NCBI RefSeq assembly: GCF_011008845.1 | Contig: NZ_JAAIWM010000001.1 | Location: 930,001 to 994,000 of the forward strand | Length of the DNA stretch: 64,000 nt | Source: Bacillus mesophilus | GTDB taxonomy: Bacteria; Bacillota; Bacilli; Bacillales; SA4 | Direction of reading: 5' to 3' | Shown: one piece after another, positions 17,871 through 26,514 of the stretch | Layout: each line of letters starts with the position of its first letter | Numbering within the stretch: position 1 is the first letter of the stretch | Translations under genes and position numbers: made by a program | The notes under the pieces: model-generated | Told to the model about the DNA's origin: nothing | Seen by the model: the letters and a program-made list of their open reading frames with translations, nothing else | The model's database searches: none

Positions 17871-18869
17871 TTAATTCAGTTTTGTTCCCTCTTTACTATA
17901 GATTTCTATTTTGTAAGAGTCCCCTTTCAGGCTATCCTTCATCTCATCTGATTCTAGCATTTCAGTTATTCTTTTTTCTAATTCAAGGCTATAGTTCTTG
18001 CTATCTAGTTCTGAAGAAGACACAGATGATTGAATGATTAGGGTTGGAGATGGATCAAGCGTGTATCCAACGCTTTTCACCTTAAATTGTTCATTTTTCA
18101 TTTGCTCGGACAATGGTGAGACAATTTCAACGGCCCATCGATTGTCTTGCTGCATTTTCGCTACGTCTATTTTTTTGACTTGGACACTATTTATTTCCGC
18201 ATCATGTTCCTTTGCTACACCTAGTACAATCTCTTTTATTAAACCCTCTTGCATTTCTGTATGTGGGACCTCGACTTGAATAAATTCCTTACCATTCCCG
18301 TCTGTATTCACATAGAGGGATATTATATTGAAGTGTTGGTTTTTCAACTCTAGGATCATCTCATCCGTTAATTCTTGATGAGGTTCTGCGAATGCCTGAA
18401 CCGTTACATCATAATCACTATGTCCTTCTACACTTAGGGCTTCTTTTACCGTATGAATCACATCACTCTTCACTTCTTTGAGATAATCGTCTGAACCGGA
18501 AATAACAACTAACACATCATTTTCAAAAGCTCTTACATTAATTCCTTTTAGGTCAATTCCCTTTTCTAGTAGAGGAGCAGCCAATTTTTCTTCCATGCTT
18601 GGATGTGTGAACATAGTGTTTAGATAGGGAATTTTTTCTATGACACTCGCAACAGTTGGTGAAACATTTGCTGATAAGAAGAACACGGTTAATAGGAATC
18701 CGGGAATTGCCACAGCCAAAGCCACCGGTTTAAACTTCCACCCTTTTACAGGATCTTTTTCACTTAACATTCTTTTCTTAATCTTCATTTCAAGTGAACG
18801 ATCAAATTCGATTTCAGATAAAACGGTCGTTGTCATGCTTTGTTTAAGATTTTTCAATTTATTTTCCAT
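17871..18869 (-). CDS. Anti-sigma factor-like membrane protein
   Basis: A 332-residue protein encoded directly after an ECF sigma gene. The start at 18869 overlaps the sigma stop by 11 bp and has AAGGACGG upstream. Residues 1-45 are cytoplasmic and charged, where such proteins bind their sigma factor. One membrane helix follows (PVALAVAIPGFLLTVFFLSA, about 48-67). About 260 residues then lie outside the cell, with repeated ferredoxin-like-looking segments (DVLVVISGSDDYLKEVKSDV; YDVTVQAFAEPHQELTDEMI). It resembles DUF4030/DUF4179-type partners of ECF sigma factors. The inducing signal is unknown. Confidence 0.82.
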   Translation of the reverse strand: MENKLKNLKQSMTTTVLSEIEFDRSLEMKIKKRMLSEKDPVKGWKFKPVALAVAIPGFLLTVFFLSANVSPTVASVIEKIPYLNTMFTHPSMEEKLAAPLLEKGIDLKGINVRAFENDVLVVISGSDDYLKEVKSDVIHTVKEALSVEGHSDYDVTVQAFAEPHQELTDEMILELKNQHFNIISLYVNTDGNGKEFIQVEVPHTEMQEGLIKEIVLGVAKEHDAEINSVQVKKIDVAKMQQDNRWAVEIVSPLSEQMKNEQFKVKSVGYTLDPSPTLIIQSSVSSSELDSKNYSLELEKRITEMLESDEMKDSLKGDSYKIEIYSKEGTKLN

Positions 18870-19419
18870 ACGATTCACCGTCCTTTTCATACATTTCTTT
18901 AAGTAAGTTACGACCTCTATGAAGCCTGCTTTTAACTGTATTAGGATTAATTCTTAGTAAATCACTGAGTTCATCGATGGTGTATTCTTCAAAATAATAA
19001 AGAAAGATGACTTCACGATATTTGACTGGAAGAGAGAGCACTTTCAAAGATAAACTTCTATCTTCAAATTTATCCATCATTTCCTGTTCCGGATCTCGAC
19101 CTGGTGAAATATGGTGATCAAACAAATATTCGTTCATTTTTTTACCTCGATAACTCCACGACCTCATGACGTCTTTACAGCGGTTTCCGGTAATCCGGTA
19201 AAGCCACGTTTTTATACTAGAGTCACCTCTAAACTTATGTATGTTCTTATAGCAATTAACAAAGACATCCTGTGTAATATCTTCAGCTAAGGTTCGATCC
19301 TTTACGTAACTATAGGCGAGCCAGAGTATGTTTTGACCATATTCTTTTATAATATAATCTATTGTAAATTCTTCTTTCTCAAAGTGATCAAGAACATCTT
19401 CTTGTAAAAATCTTTCCAT
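18859..19419 (-). CDS. ECF RNA polymerase sigma factor
   Basis: A 186-residue sigma-70 family factor with only regions 2 and 4, hence ECF type. Region 2 shows AEDITQDVFVNCYKNIHKFR followed by WLYRITGNRCKD. Region 4 shows LPVKYREVIFLYYFEEYTID and PNTVKSRLHRGRNLLKE, the helix-turn-helix that reads the -35 box. AAGGAGGCGATAAG precedes the ATG. Translationally coupled to the membrane anti-sigma. An ECF-type promoter stands 27 bp upstream, so self-activation is likely. Confidence 0.95.
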   Translation of the reverse strand: MERFLQEDVLDHFEKEEFTIDYIIKEYGQNILWLAYSYVKDRTLAEDITQDVFVNCYKNIHKFRGDSSIKTWLYRITGNRCKDVMRSWSYRGKKMNEYLFDHHISPGRDPEQEMMDKFEDRSLSLKVLSLPVKYREVIFLYYFEEYTIDELSDLLRINPNTVKSRLHRGRNLLKEMYEKDGESYGK

Positions 19420-19445
19420 CTTATCGCCTCCTTCCTACAAATACA

Positions 19446-19470
19446 GACGACCGTTTTTCAAAATGGTTCC
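19446..19470 (-). promoter_or_regulatory. ECF-type autoregulatory promoter
   Basis: On the minus strand, GGAAC (-35, in GGGAACC) and CGTC (-10) are separated by about 16-17 bp, the standard ECF layout, just upstream of the ECF sigma gene. Confidence 0.75.
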
Positions 19471-19635
19471 CAAAACTTTTATAAAAATTTTAGTAAAAGA
19501 CCAAAAAGGAGAGGATTCAGGTTTTATGTTTTTTTGACTAATCTAGTCAATTGCCTATTTATCTAGTAGACTTGTTCCCATACTCTTTGTTTATCCATAT
19601 AGATACATGGATGAAAATTAAGGAGGCATTTTAAC

Positions 19636-20310
19636 ATGCATGATATGAGAATGATGCACCACTATTGGTCACAAATGCAAGAGGGAGCTGAACGGTGTTC
19701 TTGTGGGTACCAATATCCTACAATGAGCCCATCTATGATGAGTCCAGCAATGAATCCAAGTATCAACCCATCTATGATGAATCCAGTAATGAATCCAGGT
19801 ATGAATCCATCTATGATGAATCCAGCAATGAATCCGGGTATGAACCCATCTATGATGAGTCCAGCAATGAATCCAGGTATGAATCCGGGTATGAACCCAT
19901 CTATGATGAGTCCAGCAATGAATCCAGGTATGAACCCATCTATGATGAGTCCAGCAATGAATCCAGGTATGAATCCGGGTATGAGCCCATCTATGATGAG
20001 TCCAGCAATGAATCCGGGTATGAGCCCATCTATGATGAGTCCAGCAATGAATCCAGGTATGAGCCCATCTATGATGAATCCAGCAATGCATTCTGGATTT
20101 AACTTTCATTCAGAAATCAATCCGTCTGCACAAGTAAACCCGTATTTAAACGTTAGTCCTTATACACAAGTAAATCCTAAAACTCAAGTTCAAGTAAATC
20201 CTAAAACTCAAATAAATCCAAAGTTAAATAGCAATATTGAAGTAAATCCAGAAGCGTATTTAAATTTTGACCCAGATTTCAATTTAAATATCGGAAATCA
20301 ATGGCGTTAA
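19636..20310 (+). CDS. Met/Pro/Asn-rich tandem-repeat protein
   Basis: A 224-residue low-complexity protein. A short head with Cys residues (ERCSCGYQYP) is followed by eight or so 13-residue repeats of MNPGMNPSMMSPA type, some with a 4-residue MNPG insertion, up to about residue 152. The tail has Asn/Pro/Gln repeats (VNPKTQVQVNPKTQINPKLN). AAGGAGG lies upstream. No known family. Such repeat proteins in Bacillaceae are often spore-coat or surface proteins, but nothing here proves that. Followed by a good terminator. Confidence 0.75.
   Translation: MHDMRMMHHYWSQMQEGAERCSCGYQYPTMSPSMMSPAMNPSINPSMMNPVMNPGMNPSMMNPAMNPGMNPSMMSPAMNPGMNPGMNPSMMSPAMNPGMNPSMMSPAMNPGMNPGMSPSMMSPAMNPGMSPSMMSPAMNPGMSPSMMNPAMHSGFNFHSEINPSAQVNPYLNVSPYTQVNPKTQVQVNPKTQINPKLNSNIEVNPEAYLNFDPDFNLNIGNQWR
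19727..20092 (+). repeat. 39-bp tandem repeat array inside coding sequence
   Basis: Repeat unit of about 39 bp (ATGAATCCAGGTATGAACCC plus ATCTATGATGAGTCCAGCA), eight copies, with extra 12-bp ATGAATCCAGGT/CGGGT inserts. All differences keep the frame. The near-identity of units suggests recent expansion; copy number may vary between strains. Confidence 0.9.
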
Positions 20311-20319
20311 TGAATCAAC

Positions 20320-20349
20320 GGTCCTACTCTTTTTGAGTGGGACTTTTTC
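20320..20349 (+). terminator. Intrinsic terminator after repeat-protein gene
   Basis: GTCCTACTC / GAGTGGGAC with a 5-base T loop, followed by TTTTTCC. Confidence 0.85.
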
Positions 20350-20440
20350 CTGTTTTACATACCTCAGCATAACTTGTGGTCTTCTTCGTTTCATGATGTG
20401 AGCTCTGTGAAAACCACAAAACGACGAAGGCAAAATTAAA

Positions 20441-20474
20441 GGGCACGAACCAATTCAATATTGGATTCGTGCCC
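20441..20474. repeat. Dispersed GGGCACGAAC palindrome, copy 1 of 3
   Basis: GGGCACGAACCAAT/ATTGGATTCGTGCCC stem followed by TTCTTTATTTGTGTCTACC. The same hairpin with the same downstream words recurs at 21778-21811 and 33996-34029. The next 180 bp to 20655 hold a further hairpin (CACTTTC...GAAAGTG) and a remnant of the 17817 palindrome, and no gene. Confidence 0.8.
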
Positions 20475-20655
20475 TTCTTTATTTGTGTCTACCTCTTAGC
20501 GATAGTTCCAAAACGGTTCAGCACTTTCTACTACAAAGCCGAAAGTGGTGTCATGGGGTTCCCCAGAAACCATGGTTCCGCTAGCTTTATTCTAGGATAG
20601 TCCATAAGAACCATCCCCTTGGAACATTCACACCTAATTTCACTTTCTATTTAGA

Positions 20656-20967
20656 TTAACTCTGTTTAGAAGCATGTCTCTCCATAAACGCTTCAAAGGC
20701 ATACTTTACCTCTTTTGCAAAGGAGTCGTCATCCCCCTCAGGCTTAAGGATTCCATAATTCATCATGCTTTGTTTGGTAGAACCGTAAAGCTCTTGATAG
20801 TTATCAAAGTCTACTTCAATTGTAAATTGAACTTCCATTCCCTCCTGATTTGTAATGGAAGCGATGTGATTTCTCAATGATGGTTCAATAATATCAATAG
20901 TCCACCCTTTATCATGGCATTCAGATAAAAATGCTTCATAAATTTCTACAAATTGTTTACTATTCAT
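20656..20967 (-). CDS. Hypothetical small protein
   Basis: A 103-residue soluble protein: MNSKQFVEIYEAFLSECHDKG, then WTIDIIEPSLRNHIASITN and a Met-poor acidic C-terminus. The start at 20967 is chosen because AAAGGGGACAAA lies just upstream; the open frame to 21117 has no ribosome site and unlikely composition. No family recognised and no partner. Alternating strand and helix suggests a small alpha-beta domain. Confidence 0.65.
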   Translation of the reverse strand: MNSKQFVEIYEAFLSECHDKGWTIDIIEPSLRNHIASITNQEGMEVQFTIEVDFDNYQELYGSTKQSMMNYGILKPEGDDDSFAKEVKYAFEAFMERHASKQS

Positions 20968-21294
20968 TTTGTCCCCTTTCTTCGTGTAAGAAGTAAGTGC
21001 TGTAAATAAACAACTTCTAAAATTTATGCTTATGTTCATAAAAATTCTTAGGTTATATATATGTACTAGCTTTAGATTTATGAATTTATAACCATCTAAA
21101 AAGCCTCTGGCGGTCAAAAGTCAGCGGTTAGAAGTGTCCCTTTAGCCTTAAGGCTTAGAACAAATAAAAAAGATCCAATCAACTAATTGTAATTTTATCT
21201 TAAATTAAATATAGAGTTTGTGAGGTTCCTTATTTAAAAAAGCGAACAAGGTTAGCATTACACGACATAAATAAAAATATATGGAGGTATAGTT

Positions 21295-21579
21295 ATGTGG
21301 GTAATATTTAGTGTTATTGCAATAATAACAACTTTTATAAATCTTTATTTGTATAAAGCTGAAAAGGATTATAAGCTCGCTATGGCGATGGCATTATCAT
21401 TTACAGCACTAACAATTTGTGCAGATTACAGTTATCTAACTCTGTGGGTACAAGCGGAAGATTGGGCGGCTTTATCGGATGTAATACCTGGTATGGCAAG
21501 GGCATTTTGGTTTTTGACAATTTTTTCTATCTTACTAAATATAGCACCTATTTTTTTAGAACGAAGACGTAATAAATAA
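21295..21579 (+). CDS. Small membrane protein
   Basis: A 94-residue protein with three predicted membrane helices (MWVIFSVIAIITTFINLYLY; LAMAMALSFTALTICADYSY; FWFLTIFSILLNIAPIFL) and a basic C-terminus. ATGGAGG lies 8 bp before the ATG. Not recognised beyond being a short integral membrane protein. Confidence 0.65.
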   Translation: MWVIFSVIAIITTFINLYLYKAEKDYKLAMAMALSFTALTICADYSYLTLWVQAEDWAALSDVIPGMARAFWFLTIFSILLNIAPIFLERRRNK

Positions 21580-21647
21580 TGACTTATTGTGTAAGTCTTT
21601 GTGTATAACTACGGAGGCTTTACTTGAATAAGATAAAAATAAAGAAC

Positions 21648-21683
21648 GAACGCTTGGATATGAAAAAACATCTAGCGTTCTAT
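21648..21683 (+). terminator. Hairpin after small membrane protein
   Basis: GAACGCT / AGCGTTC stem with a long loop containing ATATG/CAT pairing, followed by TATTGCTTATT. Moderate terminator candidate. Confidence 0.45.
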
Positions 21684-21777
21684 TGCTTATTCTACTGCTA
21701 ATTATCGTGCTCATTTCACTGTGATTTGGTATGCTATTTTACCTGTTTACATTGGCAACGACGAATGCAAAATAAAA

Positions 21778-21811
21778 GGGCACGAACCCAATATTGAATT
21801 GGTTCGTGCCC
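21778..21811. repeat. Dispersed GGGCACGAAC palindrome, copy 2 of 3
   Basis: GGGCACGAACCCAAT...ATTGGTTCGTGCCC followed by TTCTTTATTTGTGTCTACC, as at 20441 and 33996. About 60 bp further on is GGGACTTTGTCCC, related to the GGGACAG hairpins. Confidence 0.8.
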
Positions 21812-21948
21812 TTCTTTATTTGTGTCTACCATTAGCATCAGTTCAATAATGTTGAGAAAAACCCCGAGGACAGGGACTTTGTCCCATGCCTATTTCATTA
21901 TGTACCGTTATAAGAGAATTTTTACTAAGTTAAATAAGATAGAAGAGT

Positions 21949-22140
21949 CTACTTTTTGGGCTGATCAAGTGCTTGGTAAGCTGCCTGATACTTTCCTCCA
22001 TCCGCAACTTCTGAATGGTACAAGGCCTTGATGGCATTGTTTTTTTCAAGACCATGCTCAGCCTTCAGTTCTTTAAAGCGTGTGTGCAGTTCTTTATTTT
22101 CCTTAATTAGTTGTTGCATTTGCGATTTTAAATACTTCAA
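21949..22140 (-). CDS. Small helical protein, hypothetical
   Basis: A 63-residue, largely helical, charged protein (KYLKSQMQQLIKENKELHTR suggests a short coiled coil). TTG start at 22140 with AAAAGGAG 10 bp upstream. It follows yqxD by 35 bp on the same strand and may be co-transcribed. No known function. Confidence 0.6.
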   Translation of the reverse strand: MKYLKSQMQQLIKENKELHTRFKELKAEHGLEKNNAIKALYHSEVADGGKYQAAYQALDQPKK

Positions 22141-22175
22141 AATATTTATCTCCTTTTTGAATCTCTGATTTTAGA

Positions 22176-22622
22176 CTAGTTTTCACGAGAAATAACCTGT
22201 TTAAAAAGCTCCCTAAATTTCTCTCGATCTTCTGCGGTAAAAGGCTTTGGTCCCTTTGTTCGCTGTCCGCCTTTTCTAGCCATTGCACTTAAATAACGTG
22301 TTTGTAATAATTGGTCAATATTTTCATTTGAATATCTAAATCCTTTATGATGGAGGACAATCATTCCTTTTGCTAAACCTAGTGACGCCAGGCCATAATC
22401 TTGCGTCACGATCATATCTCCTTTTTCCACTAACTTCACAATCCTGTAATCTGCAGCTTCTGCTCCAGAATCAACATAAATCGTTTTCACTCCTGGTGGC
22501 TGTTCGGCATTAGAAAAATGAGAAAAACTTGTAACCAGGATCACCGGAATTTCAAACTTGCTTGCTTCAGAAATAATAATATCTTTCACCGGACAAGCAT
22601 CTGCATCCACATAGATTTTCAT
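22176..22622 (-). CDS. yqxD: UPF0178 / YqxD-YaiI family protein (DUF188)
   Basis: A 148-residue protein of the YaiI/YqxD family. The signature [20 protein letters not shown] opens the protein, followed by [20 protein letters not shown] and [15 protein letters not shown]. The C-terminus [20 protein letters not shown] is also typical. The fold is PIN/NYN-like with conserved Asp residues, suggesting a nucleic-acid role, but activity is not established. AGGAGGGGAA lies before the ATG. Confident family assignment; the symbol is by similarity to B. subtilis YqxD. Confidence 0.93.
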   Translation of the reverse strand: MKIYVDADACPVKDIIISEASKFEIPVILVTSFSHFSNAEQPPGVKTIYVDSGAEAADYRIVKLVEKGDMIVTQDYGLASLGLAKGMIVLHHKGFRYSNENIDQLLQTRYLSAMARKGGQRTKGPKPFTAEDREKFRELFKQVISREN

Positions 22623-22840
22623 CTTTCCCCTCCTGTTAAGAAGTTTGACTTACTATACTATTAAATTTAATCTTTTTCAACTAGCTCATTTCTAAAACTT
22701 GTTTCTTTTTGTACCTCTACTCTTAATTATTGGCAACTTGATTTTTGTTCTTACTCGAATTTTGTCAAAAAAAGCCTCACTCTCTGCATATAGGAGTAAA
22801 GGCTTAAATAGAATACTATACTCAATTTTTCTTTTCGATA

Positions 22841-23065
22841 TTACTCAATCCACTGCACAACTTCTTCCATCACTCGACGCGTTTTCGGACGCGCCGGATC
22901 CTCTTGGCGATATCCGAAAGCAACCATGGCGGATACGGCAAGCTTGCCATTTTCAAGAAGTCCCTCATCCTCCAAAAGCTCATTTACTTTTTCATAGCTA
23001 AAGCCTTCAATTGGACAAGAGTCAATGCCGGCAAATAAAACAGGTGCTTTCCTTGTTTCCTCCAT
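22841..23065 (-). pseudogene. C-terminal fragment of a nitroreductase-family gene
   Basis: About 74 codons matching the C-terminus of NfsB-type flavin nitroreductases (FAGIDSCPIEGFSYEKVNELL, then VSAMVAFGYRQEDPARPKTR). The FMN-binding N-terminal two thirds are absent: upstream on the minus strand the frame closes and no matching sequence is seen. A deletion remnant with no expected function. Confidence 0.75.
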
Positions 23066-23104
23066 TTAGAATCGAGATGTCATCAATAGAAAAAGTTAAG
23101 CTTT

Positions 23105-23220
23105 ACAAGTAAAAAAGCCTATACCTCTTAATTTCTTCCAAGGAATAAGCTTATGGTCTTCTGCAATGAAGTTGATTATAATATTATATTGAATAGTTTT
23201 CTTGTACTGCGTAGCAAAAG
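23105..23220. repeat. Dispersed ~115-bp repeat, copy 1
   Basis: Begins AGTAAAAAAGCCTATACCTC, then AGGAATAAGCTTATGGT, and ends around CTTGTACTG. The same order of words is seen at 26515-26630. The first 45 bp can form an AAGCC...GGAATAAGCTT hairpin. No coding potential. Confidence 0.65.
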
Positions 23221-23295
23221 CATTTTTAAAATGACATATCCGTGTAAACCAAATCTTTTCGTTACACAAAGAGACCAATTAAAAGATATATCATT

Positions 23296-23754
23296 TTATT
23301 TTACCTTAGCCACTCCTAGTGCAAAGTGATGCCATAAAATAGTTTCAACTAACTCTGATTGCGCCTCGTCACACTCAACAATCAAAACAACTTCTGACTG
23401 TTTTCCTTTTAAGGCTCTTTTTTTCTTTTTCATCACTAACTCTGTATAAAGGCGAATAGCAAAACCTAACATAAATCCAATAAAAGCCCCAATTAATCCC
23501 CAGTAGATGGGACCCCATGCCAATTTAAACCCAATACTTGCTCCAATAACAGAAAAAGCTGTTCCAAAAACCATTCCAATATCAATAAATGACGTACCAT
23601 CTGAACGATGAATGGAATCAAACATCTTACGCTCTTCCGTTCGATTATCCAATGGGACTGCAAAGATGTCTTCTTTTTTGATTCCCTTTTTCTCAAGCGT
23701 AGTTATCGCTATTTCTAAAAATGCATTATTTTCAAATGTTGAAATCAGCTGCAT
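23296..23754 (-). CDS. Membrane protein with glycine-zipper helices, hypothetical
   Basis: A 152-residue protein. An N-terminal ferredoxin-like soluble part (MQLISTFENNAFLEIAITTL, VPLDNRTEERKMFDS) is followed by two Gly-rich membrane helices (VFGTAFSVIGASIGFKLAWG; WGLIGAFIGFMLGFAIRLY), a basic loop, and a short C-terminal beta-like segment (SEVVLIVECDEAQSELVETI). It begins 4 bp after the stop of the upstream gene, so they form an operon. The layout recalls general stress protein 17M-like proteins; function unknown. Confidence 0.7.
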   Translation of the reverse strand: MQLISTFENNAFLEIAITTLEKKGIKKEDIFAVPLDNRTEERKMFDSIHRSDGTSFIDIGMVFGTAFSVIGASIGFKLAWGPIYWGLIGAFIGFMLGFAIRLYTELVMKKKKRALKGKQSEVVLIVECDEAQSELVETILWHHFALGVAKVK

Positions 23755-23758
23755 GTCA

Positions 23759-24547
23759 TCACTTCACTTTTTGTCCTTTTACAATTCTAAAAGAAATTGA
23801 CTGATAATTTTCTTTTAAATATTTTCTTTGCTCTTTTTCATAAAGCTTATTATTTTCTACTGTATTGATGTATGAATCAAATACAGAAAACCCATAAAGC
23901 GAAGGGAAGAAGAGAAGCCATTCAGGCTTCAAAACAGATGTAGCTTCTTGCACCTTTCCTAAAAACAAAAGCGAAATAGCTTCAAGACCATGAGAAAAAT
24001 ACGAGAACACGACAACCCAAATAATGACAAAAAATGCTGTTATGATTCTATGTATATAAAGCTGTCCAAGCCCAGGTACAAACAAAGACCAGACAACAGC
24101 CATAATGGGAATTCTCTTATCTAAATAATTTATCTCTAGTGCGCCTATACTAAATGAATTAAATTGATGCTCTTCGCGCTCCGCTAACAAATAGACTTTA
24201 TTCATATCAACGGTTGTTCGATAACTATCCCAGATCCCAAATAAGTAAACAGGAATATAAATGAGAAGCCACCTAGTATCTAATATATCTTTAGCCATTT
24301 GAATCTCACCTTGAAATGAATAAACCATCGCTAAGTTGACGTTTGCTTTTAGATTCACGATTACTTCCCAAATAAAAAGTACAAAACCACGTAAATATTT
24401 TGAAAGAAGCAAGTGTCCGAAACCCGGAAATGCTGCACTCCACCATGCAATGATATATGGATTTCGCAAATGAATTTGAGTTGTACCCAAAATACTAACA
24501 TGAGCTTTATAACGTCTTGCGGTGTTGTTATTAGTATAATTGTTCAT
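23759..24547 (-). CDS. Duplicated TM2-like membrane protein, hypothetical
   Basis: A 262-residue protein made of two similar halves. Each has a TM2-like pair of helices: AAFPGFGHLLLSKYLRGFVL in the first and SLFVPGLGQLYIHRIITAFF in the second. Each ends with a W-P/Y-rich helix and a D-SY-T motif (GIWDSYRTTVDMNKVY and SVFDSYINTVENNKLY). The internal duplication is clear by eye. First gene of a two-gene operon with the glycine-zipper protein. Role unknown. Confidence 0.75.
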   Translation of the reverse strand: MNNYTNNNTARRYKAHVSILGTTQIHLRNPYIIAWWSAAFPGFGHLLLSKYLRGFVLFIWEVIVNLKANVNLAMVYSFQGEIQMAKDILDTRWLLIYIPVYLFGIWDSYRTTVDMNKVYLLAEREEHQFNSFSIGALEINYLDKRIPIMAVVWSLFVPGLGQLYIHRIITAFFVIIWVVVFSYFSHGLEAISLLFLGKVQEATSVLKPEWLLFFPSLYGFSVFDSYINTVENNKLYEKEQRKYLKENYQSISFRIVKGQKVK

Positions 24548-24816
24548 AGGAAGTCACCTTAAGAATTACAATATTTAACTATTATCATTCCACCAAACTT
24601 CTATATATATTCGCTTCTTCAACTGAGCTGCTATTACGTTCTTTTTGCAAAGTACCTATAAAAATAAAGTTTATTACTGCGCAGTAAGAGTCTAATACGA
24701 AAAGACGATCACTAAGTAGGCAATCGTCCTTTAGATGGATATTTTGTAACCAGTATATTTATACTGTGCTACAAATAAAGCTCTGAGCCTATGAACTTCC
24801 AATCCATTGTATGTAT

Positions 24817-25392
24817 TTATTTAAATGATTCACTCCATAGTCTTTCAATCTCTTTAAATAAATTCTCTTGAAAGGTTACTTTGTAAATGTCAGGCTTAGT
24901 AGTCTTGCTCAAAAAGTCGTGATTGTAGCTTGAGTCATAGTAGTTCAAAATGCTCGTGAAAATATAACCATGCGTACCAAGAACAATTCTTTTTCCTTCA
25001 AATTGTTTAAGAATATCCTCTAAAGCTGCACTGCCTCTTTTTTGTAGGTCACTTACGCTTTCTCCACCTTTATAGCTAAAGGTTGGATTTTCAAAAGCAT
25101 ATTTCACCGCTTCATCTGGATCATCAAACACGACATCCGCATCAGCTAACCAACCTTCTCGCAGTTGTTGATCAGTATGTACAGTTGTTTTAACATAATC
25201 AGCTATACCTTGAACAGTTTGAATTGCTCGAACATAGGAACTGCTATATACGATTTCAATGTCCTCATCTTTTAATAGGGTCATCACTCTTTCTGTATCT
25301 TTTCGTCCTTTATCTGATAACTCTCTCTTTTCTTCATTATGAATATCAAATTCTGAATGTGCGTGGCGTACAAAGTAGATAATCGTATCCAT
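24817..25392 (-). CDS. Histidine phosphatase family protein
   Basis: A 191-residue phosphoglycerate-mutase-like histidine phosphatase. The catalytic RHA motif is in IYFVRHAHSEF (His10). IEIVYSSSYVRAIQT supplies the second Arg, LREGW the acid position, and VLGTHGYIF the second catalytic His. AAGGGG lies before the ATG. The substrate is unknown; many Bacillus members act on small phosphates or are uncharacterised. Monocistronic. Confidence 0.9.
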   Translation of the reverse strand: MDTIIYFVRHAHSEFDIHNEEKRELSDKGRKDTERVMTLLKDEDIEIVYSSSYVRAIQTVQGIADYVKTTVHTDQQLREGWLADADVVFDDPDEAVKYAFENPTFSYKGGESVSDLQKRGSAALEDILKQFEGKRIVLGTHGYIFTSILNYYDSSYNHDFLSKTTKPDIYKVTFQENLFKEIERLWSESFK

Positions 25393-25551
25393 TTTTTATC
25401 CCCTTTATATTTCTATATATCAAAATAATATTCGACTAAGTTTTTTTAAATCCCTTTATTAGTATATTTTGCCTCGTTCACTGAAGTCCTCTGTTTTCAT
25501 ATCAATAAAGAATTTAACAGAAACAATATGAGTCTACTGGTACTGAAGAAT

Positions 25552-26058
25552 TTAAAATGTTGTTACTGGAATAATGCGGTCTGGATTATACAACAGTTGC
25601 CTTCTCCTAGGTTTACTAAACGAAACAATACAAGATTCTGTTCGTGATAGTTGCTTCTTCATCACAGCAATCGAAATTGGAACTTCAAGGATTTGTTGGT
25701 TACGGAAGGTTATAATCGTAGATTGGAGTTGTGGTGTTAGATAGTGAATATGTTCATAGAAAATCCAGTTACAATTGTAGGATTCTGGAGAGATGGTTGG
25801 AAATGCATAGATATCTTCTAGAGGGTTAATGGGTATGGGTGGACATTGGTGAAACGATTTTAAGTGCCCTAATGCTTTCTTTCTTCCTTCTAACGAGGCA
25901 CCACCTTCTAAGCAGGCGTGTTCAATGAGTTTAATGGGAGTTTCTTTACAATAGTATTCGCCTTGGAGATCGATAATTTTGGATCCAAATGTGGGATGGT
26001 ATGCAGGTAAAACGGCGAGGGTGCTTGCGGATATTTCGTAGTGTTTTATTTCTAACAA
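25552..26058 (-). CDS. ComK-like competence transcription factor
   Basis: A 168-residue protein of the ComK family. Recognisable family wording is HYEISASTLAVLPAYHP at the start, ASLEGRKKALGHL, and FPTISPESYNCNWIFYEHIH, followed by LTPQLQSTIITFRN. B. subtilis ComK (192 residues) activates DNA-uptake genes; this copy is about 24 residues shorter, mostly at the C-terminus. TTG start at 26058 with GGAG 8 bp upstream. It could be the main ComK or a second paralogue. The chromosomal ComK neighbourhood of B. subtilis is not seen here. Confidence 0.85.
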   Translation of the reverse strand: MLEIKHYEISASTLAVLPAYHPTFGSKIIDLQGEYYCKETPIKLIEHACLEGGASLEGRKKALGHLKSFHQCPPIPINPLEDIYAFPTISPESYNCNWIFYEHIHYLTPQLQSTIITFRNQQILEVPISIAVMKKQLSRTESCIVSFSKPRRRQLLYNPDRIIPVTTF

Positions 26059-26112
26059 ATGTTATTCTCCTTTATATTACTTTTACTTGTTTCATAGAAT
26101 GCTCAAAAAGGA

Positions 26113-26373
26113 TTACTCTTCATCTGGAAAAACTCGCTTAGCCTCGGCTTCTGCTTCACGTACAAGCTCAGTCAGGTCAATTCCACAATCCAAAATAAGA
26201 CGAACCATGGTTTGCCCACCTGGAAGGTTTTCGCCACGTTCAATATTTCCATAATTGTTCACGTGGATTCCAAGCTTTTCCGCAAAATCATCCTGAGTTT
26301 CAGCCATTTCTTGTCGCTGCTCACGAAGCTTTTGTCCTAATAACTTAGTAAATAATTGGTTCCTTTTTGACAT
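26113..26373 (-). CDS. XRE-family helix-turn-helix protein
   Basis: An 86-residue DNA-binding protein. The helix-turn-helix is KLREQRQEMAETQDDFAEKL then GIHVNNYGNIERGENLPGG, a classic Cro/C1 pattern. An acidic tail (REAEAEAKRVFPDEE) follows. The ATG at 26373 follows AAAGGAGA with 7-bp spacing. It lies 54 bp before the comK-like start on the same strand, so it may be co-transcribed or control that gene. Confidence 0.85.
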   Translation of the reverse strand: MSKRNQLFTKLLGQKLREQRQEMAETQDDFAEKLGIHVNNYGNIERGENLPGGQTMVRLILDCGIDLTELVREAEAEAKRVFPDEE

Positions 26374-26514
26374 CACTCTATCTCCTTTGAACCAATTATG
26401 AAAGGATAGCTAGGAGATTAGAACAATGTATACATTGGGTTTTGTAAAGATTACAGAAGTTAGAATTTTATCCCTTGCTGTAACTGTGTTTGCCAATAGA
26501 AAATGTTAGAGATT

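Noticed and set aside
19727..20092. Possible CRISPR array
   Set aside because: Repeats are directly adjacent, in frame and without unique spacers; they encode protein. The same holds for 44035-45165.
19669..20109. Two long open frames (one per strand) over the repeat-protein gene
   Set aside because: They arise because a 39-bp unit keeps all frames open; only the frame with AAGGAGG and a terminator is accepted.
22699..23001. 100-codon plus-strand open frame
   Set aside because: It runs opposite the nitroreductase remnant and has no start-site support.
23096..23278. 60-codon minus-strand open frame
   Set aside because: It coincides with a dispersed non-coding repeat.
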